A stretch of 9,687 nt of DNA from an uncultured Fimbriimonadales bacterium (GTDB lineage Bacteria > Armatimonadota > Fimbriimonadia > Fimbriimonadales > GBS-DC): contig CALAMM010000001.1 in the NCBI GenBank assembly GCA_937925775.1, forward strand, positions 1-9,687, in the 5' to 3' direction. The translations under genes were made by a program, and so were the position numbers. Shown one piece after another: positions 1 through 6,724 of this stretch. A model generated the notes under the pieces. It was not told the origin of the DNA. It ran no database searches and saw nothing but the letters and a program-made list of their open reading frames with translations. Position 1 is the first letter of the stretch, and the number at the start of each line of letters is the position of its first letter.

Positions 1-681
1 CTGTGGTGGATGCATTATGTGGAGACGCTACTGGACTACTTCGACCGCCCCGCGCAGAAAGTGCTGGATTTGTGCTGCGGCACGGGCAACTTGAGCGAGC
101 TGCTCGCAATAAACGGCTATGAGGTGGTGGGCGTCGACCGCTCCGCCGCGATGATTGCGCAAGCTAAACGCAAGGCGCAGGAGAACCGCTCTGGCGTGCG
201 CTACTATGTGCAAGACGCTGCGGAGCTGGAGCTGGGCGAGACTTTTGACCTCATCGTGAGCCTGTTCGACAGCCTCAATAACATCACAGAGCCTGCCCGC
301 TTTGCGGAGGCGATGCGTCGCGCCTACCGACACCTGAATCCGCACGGCGTGTTTATCTTTGATTTGAACACCGAGTATGCGTTCGTGCGCAAGCTTTTCG
401 ACCAGACGCAGTTAGACGAGCGTGCGCCACTACGCTACCGTTGGCGCAGCCAGTACGACAAGGCGACGCGCCTCTGCACGGTGCACATGGAGTTCTGGGT
501 GCGCGAGGGGGAGACGGAGCGCTACTTCACGGAGGTGCACACCCAGCGCGCCTACTCGGAGCAGGAGGTGCGCACGATGCTCTATGAGGCGGGCTTCCCC
601 GAAGTGCATCTGTTCGACGCCTACACGCTGCACCCCCCTGAGCGGCGCAGCGATCGGGTGTTCTATGTGGCGCTGCGATAG
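1..681 (+). CDS. Class I SAM-dependent methyltransferase, 5' end outside window
   Basis: The product is probably a soluble, cytoplasmic S-adenosylmethionine-dependent methyltransferase; the substrate cannot be told. The reading frame is open to base 1 (codons CTG TGG TGG before the ATG at 10), and family members usually have about 20-30 residues before the point visible here, so the true start lies left of the window and the ATG at 10 is probably internal. Counting from that ATG, motif I (VLDLCCGTGNL, residues 18-28) is the glycine-rich SAM loop, VVGVD with Asp43 is the acidic ribose-binding end of strand 2, QDAAEL (68-73) is motif II, and FDLIVSLFDSLNNI (79-92) is the strand-4 region. The C-terminal half has the usual beta-sheet closing with DRVFYVALR. 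It converges on the downstream oxidoreductase gene with only 6 bp between stop codons. The fold call is secure; specific function is unknown. Confidence 0.88.
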   Translation: MWWMHYVETLLDYFDRPAQKVLDLCCGTGNLSELLAINGYEVVGVDRSAAMIAQAKRKAQENRSGVRYYVQDAAELELGETFDLIVSLFDSLNNITEPARFAEAMRRAYRHLNPHGVFIFDLNTEYAFVRKLFDQTQLDERAPLRYRWRSQYDKATRLCTVHMEFWVREGETERYFTEVHTQRAYSEQEVRTMLYEAGFPEVHLFDAYTLHPPERRSDRVFYVALR

Positions 682-687
682 CGCCGC

Positions 688-2007
688 CTACACCTTTTCG
701 GGGATTTCGAACCCCTTCGGCTGTATTTGCCGTTTGAGCATCCTGTTCGCCTCACGGTCGCCGATGAACTGCTTGCGGTTCGGGTCGAAGCGTAGGGCGC
801 GTCCGAGCCGATAGGAGATGTTCGCCAGATGCACAAGTTGCGCGGAGATGACCCCTTCTTCCACATCGCAGTGCAGGTCGCTCACGCGCCGACTGCGCAC
901 CGCCTGAATGAAGTTGCGGTAGTGGTTCGGCTCGCCTGTACCGCCGAGCGCTGGGCGTTGGGCGTTCTCCTTTTCGGGCAACTCTTCTTGGGGGCTACGG
1001 CGCGGTTTGTAGCCGTCGCCCGACGACATGTAGCCCAGCGAGCCGTACACAAGGTTGCCAATCTTCGCCCCCTGCTCATCGTTGGTGAACAGCCCGCGCA
1101 CCTCGAACACAAGCAGCGTGCCGTCCTCATACTCAAAGGTAGCGATCTGCGTGTTCGGCGTCTCGCCTTGGTCTTCGTAGCCGTAGCGCCCGCCCGTAGA
1201 ATACACTTTGATGGGGTAGCGCTTGTTCAGGAACCAACGGGCAATGTCCACCTGATGCACGCCCTGATTGCCGATATCGCCGTTGCCGTAGTTCCAGAAC
1301 CAGTGCCAGTTATAATGCACATAGTTGGGATTGAACGGGCGGCGGGTCGCAGGCCCCTGCCACAACTCCCAGTGGAGCCAGGGGGGCGGGTCAGTGTCTT
1401 TTTGAAAGCCAATCGGTCCGCGCGGTTTGTAGCACAGTCCGCGCGCCATGTAGAGTGTGCCAATCTCGCCAGCCCAAGCGCGCTGCACAGCAAGGCGCGT
1501 CACGGGGTCGGAGCGCGTTTGATGCCCTACCTGCACGATGCGTGCGGATTTACGCGCCGCTTGCACCATCTTCTCGCCCTCGTCGAAGCTCCAACAGGCG
1601 GGCTTCTCCACATACACATCCTTGCCCGCCTGACATGCCCAGATTGTCAGGAGCGCGTGCCAGTGGTTCGGCGTCGCGGTGGAGACGGCGTCAATCGCCT
1701 TATCTTCCAGCAGTTGGCGCAGGTCGGTGTAGAGTTTGGGGCGAGTGCCCGTGCGTTGCTCCATCATCGCGCCTGCTTGCTGCAACACGCGCTCATCCAC
1801 ATCGCACAAGGCGACGATGCGCACGCCTTCAATCTCGCTGAAGTTGCGCATATGGGTTTTGCCTTGCCCGTTCAAGCCGATAATCCCGATGCCGATGGTG
1901 TCGTTTGGGCTGTAGCTCCAGCTGCGTAGCACGGTCAGCCCTGCAGCTGCACCCACGATGGCTCGCCCAGAACGCTCCAGAAACGCTCGCCGTGTCATCT
2001 GCTCCAT
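688..2007 (-). CDS. Tat-exported Gfo/Idh/MocA family oxidoreductase
   Basis: This is an NAD(P)-dependent sugar/polyol-type oxidoreductase of the Gfo/Idh/MocA family, 439 aa, probably exported folded by the Tat system. From the chosen start at 2007, a twin-arginine signal is visible (MTRRAFLERSG with Arg6-Arg7, then a hydrophobic stretch to about residue 27). The Rossmann domain follows with IGIIGLNGQG (about 41-49), the family EKP motif (Glu134-Lys135-Pro136; the lysine is the usual catalytic/cofactor residue), and GNQGVHQVDIARW with His251 and Asp254 matching the family H-x-x-D active-site pair. The ORF can be extended to an ATG at 2049, but the ATG at 2007 has GGTGAG seven bases upstream and puts the RR pair close to the N-terminus; a third ATG at 1998 is also possible. 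Substrate is unknown. Such Tat-type members are abundant in Planctomycetes, Bacteroidetes and Armatimonadota. The gene is divergent from the tRNA pair and stands alone. Confidence 0.92.
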   Translation of the reverse strand: MEQMTRRAFLERSGRAIVGAAAGLTVLRSWSYSPNDTIGIGIIGLNGQGKTHMRNFSEIEGVRIVALCDVDERVLQQAGAMMEQRTGTRPKLYTDLRQLLEDKAIDAVSTATPNHWHALLTIWACQAGKDVYVEKPACWSFDEGEKMVQAARKSARIVQVGHQTRSDPVTRLAVQRAWAGEIGTLYMARGLCYKPRGPIGFQKDTDPPPWLHWELWQGPATRRPFNPNYVHYNWHWFWNYGNGDIGNQGVHQVDIARWFLNKRYPIKVYSTGGRYGYEDQGETPNTQIATFEYEDGTLLVFEVRGLFTNDEQGAKIGNLVYGSLGYMSSGDGYKPRRSPQEELPEKENAQRPALGGTGEPNHYRNFIQAVRSRRVSDLHCDVEEGVISAQLVHLANISYRLGRALRFDPNRKQFIGDREANRMLKRQIQPKGFEIPEKV

Positions 2008-2063
2008 CGCTGTTCTCACCCAGAACCCAGTTCGCGCCCGATGCCCCAATTCCTACCGATCCC

Positions 2064-2093
2064 TTGCATTCCTACTCGAGAAGCGGGTATAAT
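2064..2093 (+). promoter_or_regulatory. Sigma70-type promoter of the tRNA-His/tRNA-Lys pair
   Basis: A near-consensus -35 box TTGCAT (2064-2069) is followed after 18 bp by a perfect TATAAT -10 box (2088-2093). Transcription would start near 2100, about five bases before the mature 5' end of tRNA-His, which is normal for a stable-RNA promoter. It lies in the divergent region upstream of the oxidoreductase gene. Confidence 0.8.
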
Positions 2094-2104
2094 TGAGGCG
2101 ATAC

Positions 2105-2182
2105 GGGGACCGTAGCTCAGTCGGTTAGAGCGCCTGACTGTGGCTCAGGAGGTCGTGGGTTCGAGCCCCATCGGTCCCCCCA
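2105..2182 (+). tRNA. tRNA-His (anticodon GTG)
   Basis: A complete cloverleaf is readable. The acceptor stem GGGACCG (2106-2112) pairs with CGGTCCC (2172-2178). An extra G at 2105 (position -1) faces C73 at 2179, the identity element of tRNA-His. U8/A9 are 2113-2114. The anticodon stem CCTGA/TCAGG (2133-2137, 2145-2149) encloses a 7-base loop with anticodon GTG at 2140-2142. The T stem GTGGG/CCCAT encloses TTCGAGC. The 3' CCA is encoded in the DNA (2180-2182). It is the first gene of a two-tRNA transcript. Confidence 0.97.
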
Positions 2183-2188
2183 GCGCAT

Positions 2189-2261
<73 letters not shown>

Positions 2262-2267
2262 CATCAC

Positions 2268-2275
2268 TTTTTTTT
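2268..2275 (+). terminator. T8 tract after tRNA-Lys, possible termination site
   Basis: Eight consecutive T residues follow the tRNA-Lys gene by six bases. No separate hairpin lies directly before it; the tRNA acceptor/T arm is the nearest structure. It could give intrinsic-like termination or a 3' processing and decay site for the tRNA precursor. The call is weak because a proper stem is missing. Confidence 0.35.
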
Positions 2276-2330
2276 AATCAACTGGGGGTGCCTCTTGACC
2301 GACAAGTGTGCCTCTTCGTGCTTGCCCTCT

Positions 2331-2350
2331 TGACCCTCGGCGAGGGGTCA
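2331..2350 (+). other. Hairpin in the leader of the GH10-like gene
   Basis: TGACCC (2331-2336) pairs with GGGTCA (2345-2350); two further pairs (TC with GA) form around a GGC loop if G2344 bulges out. Only TT follows directly and a TTTT lies ten bases later, so it is not a clean terminator. It may be a weak second terminator for the tRNA transcript or a leader structure; it lies about 40 bases before the start codon of the next gene. Confidence 0.3.
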
Positions 2351-2391
2351 TTCCCTGCAGTTTTGCTCTCAGAATACCGAAAATACCCATG

Positions 2392-3624
2392 ATGAGTGGA
2401 TTAGAAATCCGTACGGCGGGCGGTGTGGACGAGTGGCGGCTGCTGCGCTGGGCAAGCAGGGAGGGCGATGCGCTGCCGCTGGAGCCGCCGAGCGCAGACG
2501 AACCTGCGCGCCTGCCGCCATCGCCGTTCGGCGTCGCCTATCCCGTTAGGCTGCGCGGCGTTGGGCGCGTCTATCTCTGGGCAGACGGTTTTACAACGCG
2601 AACTTCGTCGCTCGTTATCGAGCGTGAGCTGGCACAACGCTATCTCAAGGCGACCAGCACGCTCATCAAGCAGTACGCGCGTCGTGGTGTGCCGCTGGAA
2701 GCGGTCTCGAATCAACTGCAGCAGGCGCAGGCGTATGCAACTAAACAGCAGTGGCTCGACGCGCTCGCCGAAAGCGTACAGGCAGCGGAGCAAGGCGCGG
2801 TGAGCGTCGCGCGGACGCGACTTCAGCGCATGCGCGGGCGTACGGCGTTCCTCTGGGGCGTGCGCACCGAGACCGCCGACGCCGCTCGCATCGCCTTGCA
2901 TGCGCTCGCCGCGCCCCTCAATCTGCTCCAACTCACACTGGATTCATCCTCGAATGCTTGGCACGCCGTCATCCAGCAGGTGCAAAGCGCCCGCATCGCC
3001 ATCGCGGCCAGCGTGCCCGATAAAACCTCATCTCCCGCACTCACTGAGGAGCTCAGAACCCTCATGAGCCGTCATCGCGGGCAAGTGCGCTACTGGACAC
3101 TCGCTGCGTTGGGGGGCAACGATGCGGGTTCGGGAAACTCTTTTTCCCAGCTTGCGGCGCTCTGCGAGGCGGCACGCACCATCGACTTCGGCGTTGTGCG
3201 GTTGTTGCGAGGCGTCCACAGTTTTTACCAGCGACAAAGCGCATACCCTGTGCTGGAGCAGTGCGTGGAAATGGGGGTTCCCTTCGAGGCTGTTCATCTC
3301 GAATGGCGCTGGTACGACGGCACGCTTTACGATCTTGACCAGTTGCTGGAGCGCTATGGGGAGTTGGGCAAGCCCATCCACTTGGAGCTCGCGCTGCCGC
3401 CTTCGGAGGGATACGCAGTCTTCACGCGCGACGAGCCGCTACTTTGGCTGGAGGGGGCATGCCTGATCGCCTTGAGCAAGCCGTATGTGGTCGCGCTCCG
3501 CTTCCCCCTCATCGGCTCGGAAGCCAGCGCAGGCTTGCTTGCAGACAACAATCAGCCCAACGCCTTCTGGGAACAGGTGCGCGCGTTGGCGGTGTGGAAC
3601 CGAACGTTGCAGGAGTGTGCCTAA
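2392..3624 (+). CDS. GH10-like (xylanase-fold) protein with degenerate active site
   Basis: The product is 410 aa from the ATG at 2392; an adjacent ATG at 2389 and an upstream GTG at 2308 are alternatives. No Shine-Dalgarno site is visible, so the start is uncertain. No signal peptide or membrane segment is seen. The N-terminal part (about 1-75) is beta-rich, then an amphipathic helical region (about 77-145, starting ERELAQRY) leads into a region that reads like a GH10 barrel: an EWRWYDGTLYDLDQLLERYG segment (304-323), GKPIHLELALPP (326-337, strand 7, with Glu332 near the nucleophile position), and SAGLLADNNQPN (379-390), like the GLL-D-x-x-x-P-K ending of GH10 enzymes. At the strand-4 position, where GH10 has W-D-V-V-N-E, the sequence reads WTLAALGG (235-242), so the acid/base Glu appears replaced. 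It is probably a binding protein or an enzyme with altered chemistry. The family call comes from remembered motifs, not a search. It converges on the M48 gene, sharing the CTAA stop quartet. Confidence 0.6.
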   Translation: MSGLEIRTAGGVDEWRLLRWASREGDALPLEPPSADEPARLPPSPFGVAYPVRLRGVGRVYLWADGFTTRTSSLVIERELAQRYLKATSTLIKQYARRGVPLEAVSNQLQQAQAYATKQQWLDALAESVQAAEQGAVSVARTRLQRMRGRTAFLWGVRTETADAARIALHALAAPLNLLQLTLDSSSNAWHAVIQQVQSARIAIAASVPDKTSSPALTEELRTLMSRHRGQVRYWTLAALGGNDAGSGNSFSQLAALCEAARTIDFGVVRLLRGVHSFYQRQSAYPVLEQCVEMGVPFEAVHLEWRWYDGTLYDLDQLLERYGELGKPIHLELALPPSEGYAVFTRDEPLLWLEGACLIALSKPYVVALRFPLIGSEASAGLLADNNQPNAFWEQVRALAVWNRTLQECA

Positions 3625-4817
3625 AGCCCCATTCGTACTGCATCGCTCCAGAGGAGGCGTCGGATCGCCTCGCGCGTCGCCTCCGCCAACGCTTCAACCG
3701 ACTTGCCCGCGAGCTGGGCGTCTTGGTCCGTAATCCGTGTCACTTCACTGCCGCGCACCATCACACTGCGTTTATCTGCGCTGAGCTGCACCTCGTACAG
3801 CTGCACGCCATCATCCAGGAGCGTGTTGAGCGTGCGGGCAATCTGTTCGGCACGGGTGCGCGAGCTGCCCAGCTGCGGGTCGTCGGCAGGCACGAAAATC
3901 TGGATTCCCTCAAAGCGCACTTCGTATAAGCCGTTAGGCTGTTCTTTGTCCAGCATCAACGCGTGAACCTGCAGGGCTGGGCTCACTTCACGGCGACGAA
4001 TGGGGATACCGTATTCCTGCAGGGCGCGCTTGATGGTTTCCACGCGCTCGCGGGTAATCGGGTGCGTTCGGAAAATTCCCCAGTCGATCTGCGGGCGTTT
4101 GCGCTCCTCCGCTGCCAACCGCTCCATGAACACCAGCAGCCCCACAGGGTTATAGGGCGAGCGGCGCAGATATTCCAGCGCGGTCAAGTCCGAATCGGTC
4201 TCCGCCTCCTGACTGAAGCTGCTCACGCGCGCGATCCGATAGAGCTGCGCTCCCGTCATCAGCCCTGCAAAATCCTCCGAGGGCAGCCGCCCGAACACGC
4301 CCACCAGCAGGGCGGGCAGGAGCACGCTCTGCTGCACGCGGGCGTCGTCCCGAATGAGCCTGGTGACATGGCGATGCGCGGCGTGCGCAATCTCGTGCGC
4401 CAACACAGCCGCCAACTCATCATCGCTGGAAACAAAGTCCAGCAGTCCCTTGTTCACGAAGATAAACCCGCCAGGCACCGAGAAAGCGTTCACATCTTTT
4501 TCGTCCAGGATGTAAAAGGTGAATTCAAAGGGCGCGGGGCCCGACTCCCCATAGCGCGCATGGGTGGGCGTCGTGCGGGCAATCTCTGCGAGCGTCTGTC
4601 CAATCCGATTGACGCGCTCCACCAAGGCGGGGTCCGTGACGAACTTATACTGCTTCTCGATCTCGGCGACGACTTTCTTGCCGAACTCGACCTCTTGCTG
4701 GTCGCGCGGCGACTGCTCAGGGCGCTGCGGCGACTTTGCGGGTTCCTGAGCAACCAGGCACCCCACCAGCCCCACACTGGCAATCACGAAGGCAAAGCGT
4801 TTCCCTATCGAGTGCAT
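3621..4817 (-). CDS. M48-family zinc metalloprotease, exported, with extra C-terminal domain
   Basis: This is a periplasmic or lipid-anchored M48 (BepA/Loi-type) zinc protease, 398 aa, probably acting in envelope protein quality control. The start at 4817 was chosen over the ATG at 4895 because GGGGAG lies nine bases upstream and the first residues then form a signal peptide (MHSIGKRF, hydrophobic to about residue 22). LVGC at 17-20 resembles a lipobox but with Val at -2, so lipoprotein or ordinary Sec cleavage is undecided. The zinc site HEIAH is at His141, Glu142, His145; the third ligand is Glu206 in an ExxxD motif (Asp210); RTHP with His252 matches the conserved C-terminal M48 motif. After about residue 270 comes a roughly 120-residue extension not needed for M48 activity, with an alpha/beta part (SRTRAEQIARTLNTLLDDG, then VTRITDQDAQLAGKSVEAL). 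The 3' end overlaps the convergent gene by four bases. Confidence 0.9.
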   Translation of the reverse strand: MHSIGKRFAFVIASVGLVGCLVAQEPAKSPQRPEQSPRDQQEVEFGKKVVAEIEKQYKFVTDPALVERVNRIGQTLAEIARTTPTHARYGESGPAPFEFTFYILDEKDVNAFSVPGGFIFVNKGLLDFVSSDDELAAVLAHEIAHAAHRHVTRLIRDDARVQQSVLLPALLVGVFGRLPSEDFAGLMTGAQLYRIARVSSFSQEAETDSDLTALEYLRRSPYNPVGLLVFMERLAAEERKRPQIDWGIFRTHPITRERVETIKRALQEYGIPIRRREVSPALQVHALMLDKEQPNGLYEVRFEGIQIFVPADDPQLGSSRTRAEQIARTLNTLLDDGVQLYEVQLSADKRSVMVRGSEVTRITDQDAQLAGKSVEALAEATREAIRRLLWSDAVRMGL

Positions 4818-4843
4818 AGACTGTATCTCCCCACCTACGCTCT

Positions 4844-4855
4844 GTCTTATAAGAC
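4844..4855. promoter_or_regulatory. Perfect 12-bp palindrome in the M48 leader, possible operator
   Basis: GTCTTATAAGAC is a perfect 12-bp palindrome. It lies about 20-31 bases downstream of the inferred transcription start of the M48 gene and before its Shine-Dalgarno site. The position suits a dimeric repressor site, but no family could be assigned and a chance occurrence is possible. Confidence 0.35.
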
Positions 4856-4881
4856 GGGGCACCATGCGCGCAGGTTTCCTA

Positions 4882-4887
4882 ATTATA
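4882..4887 (-). promoter_or_regulatory. Extended -10 promoter of the M48 gene
   Basis: Read on the minus strand, TGC-TATAAT forms a perfect extended -10 element (TATAAT at 4887-4882). No good -35 box is seen 17 bp upstream, as is common for extended -10 promoters. The start would fall near 4875, giving a leader of about 58 bases before the ATG at 4817. Confidence 0.6.
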
Positions 4888-4896
4888 GCACACATT

Positions 4897-4915
4897 CCCC
4901 GCGAGGCGGGGTTTT
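4897..4915 (+). terminator. GC hairpin with TTTT, oriented +
   Basis: CCCCGC (4897-4902) pairs with GCGGGG (4906-4911) around a GAG loop and is followed by TTTT. The shape is that of a short intrinsic terminator for + transcripts. No + gene ends here; it could only stop read-through coming antisense across the M48 gene before it reaches serA. It may equally be part of the repeat cluster that follows. Confidence 0.35.
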
Positions 4916-4920
4916 CTGCC

Positions 4921-5105
4921 TGATAAGTCCCTTAGATGTGCAAACGCCCCTCCCTGCAGGCGGGGAGACAAAGCGGGCGAGCGTACAACTTTTGCGTTCA
5001 CAGGGGTATCGGTGCATGATGACGCGGTGCCGTTTCTGACCCCCTCCGTGCTTTGCCACAAACGGTTCCCCCTGCAAGCAGGGGGAACCTCTGAGGAACT
5101 TATCA
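4921..5105. repeat. 185-bp MITE-like inverted-repeat element
   Basis: The ends are inverted copies: TGATAAGTCCCTTAGA (4921-4936) and the reverse complement of 5090-5105, TGATAAGTTCCTCAGA, agree at 14 of 16 positions, with both differences transitions. Inside each end sits a palindrome: CTCCCT/GGGGAG (4950-4967) on the left and a near-perfect GGTTCCCCCTGC/GCAGGGGGAACC (5064-5089) on the right. Further in, GACAAAGC (4967-4974) faces GGCAAAGC read in reverse at 5050-5057. It contains no credible gene. It fills most of the 329-bp gap between the divergent M48 and serA genes; the rest of that gap holds the M48 promoter, the hairpin at 4897 and about 40 bp before serA. No target-site duplication is evident. 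Confidence 0.6.
5064..5089. repeat. 26-bp palindrome inside the MITE-like element
   Basis: GGTTCCCCCTGC and GCAGGGGGAACC are perfect 12-base inverted arms separated by AA. No T run follows on either strand, so it is not an intrinsic terminator; it resembles REP-type palindromes. Confidence 0.8.
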
Positions 5106-5146
5106 CTCGGTCATAGTCAGTCGAACAACAGGTACACTTTACGGCG

Positions 5147-6724
5147 ATGCGCGTGCTGGTGAGCGATTCTGTAGCAGAGGAAGGGTTGGCGATACTGCGC
5201 CGAGCGGCGACGGTGGATTATCGCCCCAATCTGTCCCGCGAGGTGCTGCTGCAAATCATCGGCGAGTACGATGCGCTGATGGTGCGTTCGCAAACCCGTG
5301 TGGACGCGGAGGTGATTGAGGCGGGCGTGCGGTTGAAGGTGATTGGGCGCGCGGGGGTGGGCGTAGATAATATCGATGTGGACGCGGCGACGCGGCGGGG
5401 GATTGTGGTGGTCAACTCGCCTGAGGGCAACACTATCGCGGCGGCGGAGCTGACCATGGCGCACCTGCTGGCGTTGGCACGCCAGATCCCGCAAGCAGAC
5501 CGTTCGCTGCGGGCGGGCGAGTGGAAGCGGAGCCAGTTCGTCGGGGTGGAGTTGTCGCGCAAGACGCTGGGCGTGGTGGGGATGGGCAAAATCGGGCGCG
5601 AGGTGGCGCGGCGCGCCCGCGCATTCGGCATGCGCGTGCTGGCACACGACCCGTTCGTGCCCGAAGCGCACCTCCGCCAGCTCGGCGTGGAACCTGTGCC
5701 GCTGGAGACCCTGCTCCGCGAAAGCGATTTCATCACCCTCCACACGCCCCTGACCCACGAAACGCGCCATCTGCTCAACCGCCAGACGCTCGCGCTCACC
5801 CGACCAGGCGTGCGGATTGTGAACTGCGCCCGCGGCGAGCTGATCGACCCCGACGCCTTAGTCGAGTATCTCGAATCGGGGCATGTGGCAGGCGTAGCGC
5901 TCGATGTATTCCCCACCGAGCCACCCCCGCCCGATTGGAAACTGCTCCATCTGCCCCAGAATGTGCTGACCCCGCATTTAGGCGCGTCCACGGTGGAGGC
6001 GCAGGTGAAAGTGGCGGTCGATGTCGCCGAGCAGATTGTGGCGGTGCTTCAGGGTGGAACGCCGCGCAGTCCTGTGAACCTGCCTCCCATCCCCGCCGAG
6101 CTGGTCGCTCGCGTGGAGCCGTATCTCCAGCTCGCCGAGCGGATGGGGATATTCCACAGTCAGCTTGCCGATGCTCCCATCGAGCGCGTTCACGCCATCT
6201 TCTCAGGCGACTGGGGCGACCTGCCGTTGGACATTATTGCCCGCGCCGCGCTTGCCGGACTGCTACAACGCTCTACCGACGCGCCTGTGAACTTGGTAAA
6301 CGCGCCCCTCATCGCGCAGCAGCGCGGCATCCACTTGGAATGGAGCGTGCGCCCCGAAGCGGAACTGTACCCCGATACGCTGACGCTCACAGCACACACC
6401 CCACACGGCGCCCAGCAACTGACAGGAACCGTATTCGGGCGCAGCGACCTGCGTATCACCCACCTGAACGGGCTGTTCGTGGACATCCGCCCCGAAGGCA
6501 TCCTGCTGATGACCGAGCATCAGGACCGTCCGGGCATCATCGGGCGCGTGGGCACGGTACTGGGCAACTACCAGGTGAACATCGCGGGGATGCATGTGGG
6601 ACGGACGGAGAGGGGCGGGCGCGCCGTGATGATTCTGCAGGTGGACAACCCGATCCCGCCCGAAGCGTTCGAGCAAATCCGACGGATGGAAGGCGTCGAC
6701 AGCGCGCGGGTGGTGCAGTTCTAA
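5147..6724 (+). CDS. serA: D-3-phosphoglycerate dehydrogenase
   Basis: This enzyme catalyses the first step of serine biosynthesis, oxidising 3-phosphoglycerate to 3-phosphohydroxypyruvate with NAD+, in the cytoplasm. The protein is 525 aa, the usual length of the long form with three regulatory/catalytic parts. The Rossmann domain carries GMGKIG (Gly145, Gly147, Gly150) and Asp168 as the ribose-binding acidic residue. The catalytic residues are intact: Arg229 in NCARGELID, Glu258 in FPTEPP, and His277 in TPHLGAST. An intervening (ASB-type) domain spans about 315-445, and an ACT domain begins at about 452 (LLMTEHQDRPGIIGRVG), the usual site of serine feedback control. No strong Shine-Dalgarno site precedes the ATG, yet the start is fixed by the family N-terminus MRVLVSD. 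No convincing promoter was found in the 41 bp between the repeat element and the start. It shares the CTAA quartet at its stop with the convergent glycosyltransferase. Confidence 0.97.
   Translation: MRVLVSDSVAEEGLAILRRAATVDYRPNLSREVLLQIIGEYDALMVRSQTRVDAEVIEAGVRLKVIGRAGVGVDNIDVDAATRRGIVVVNSPEGNTIAAAELTMAHLLALARQIPQADRSLRAGEWKRSQFVGVELSRKTLGVVGMGKIGREVARRARAFGMRVLAHDPFVPEAHLRQLGVEPVPLETLLRESDFITLHTPLTHETRHLLNRQTLALTRPGVRIVNCARGELIDPDALVEYLESGHVAGVALDVFPTEPPPPDWKLLHLPQNVLTPHLGASTVEAQVKVAVDVAEQIVAVLQGGTPRSPVNLPPIPAELVARVEPYLQLAERMGIFHSQLADAPIERVHAIFSGDWGDLPLDIIARAALAGLLQRSTDAPVNLVNAPLIAQQRGIHLEWSVRPEAELYPDTLTLTAHTPHGAQQLTGTVFGRSDLRITHLNGLFVDIRPEGILLMTEHQDRPGIIGRVGTVLGNYQVNIAGMHVGRTERGGRAVMILQVDNPIPPEAFEQIRRMEGVDSARVVQF

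Noticed and set aside
829..1929. 366-codon open frame on the plus strand opposite the oxidoreductase gene
   Set aside because: It is the antisense shadow of a well-supported gene with intact family motifs; its translation is Ala/Arg/His-rich with no recognisable domain.
3963..5039. 358-codon plus-strand frame antisense to the M48 gene
   Set aside because: It is the shadow of the M48 coding sequence and runs into the repeat element; low-complexity composition, no motif.
4897..5089. Three GC palindromes in the gap as possible CRISPR repeats
   Set aside because: They differ in sequence and length, have unequal spacing, and are explained better as parts of an inverted-repeat element plus a hairpin.
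4879..5106. Small minus-strand frames (64-75 codons) across the repeat element
   Set aside because: Their translations are just reading through the palindromes (VPPACRG, SPRLQGG); no ribosome-binding site or conserved-looking protein.
5106..5146. TACACT (5133-5138) as the -10 box of serA
   Set aside because: No acceptable -35 hexamer lies at 16-18 bp, and the resulting transcript would be almost leaderless; too weak to list.
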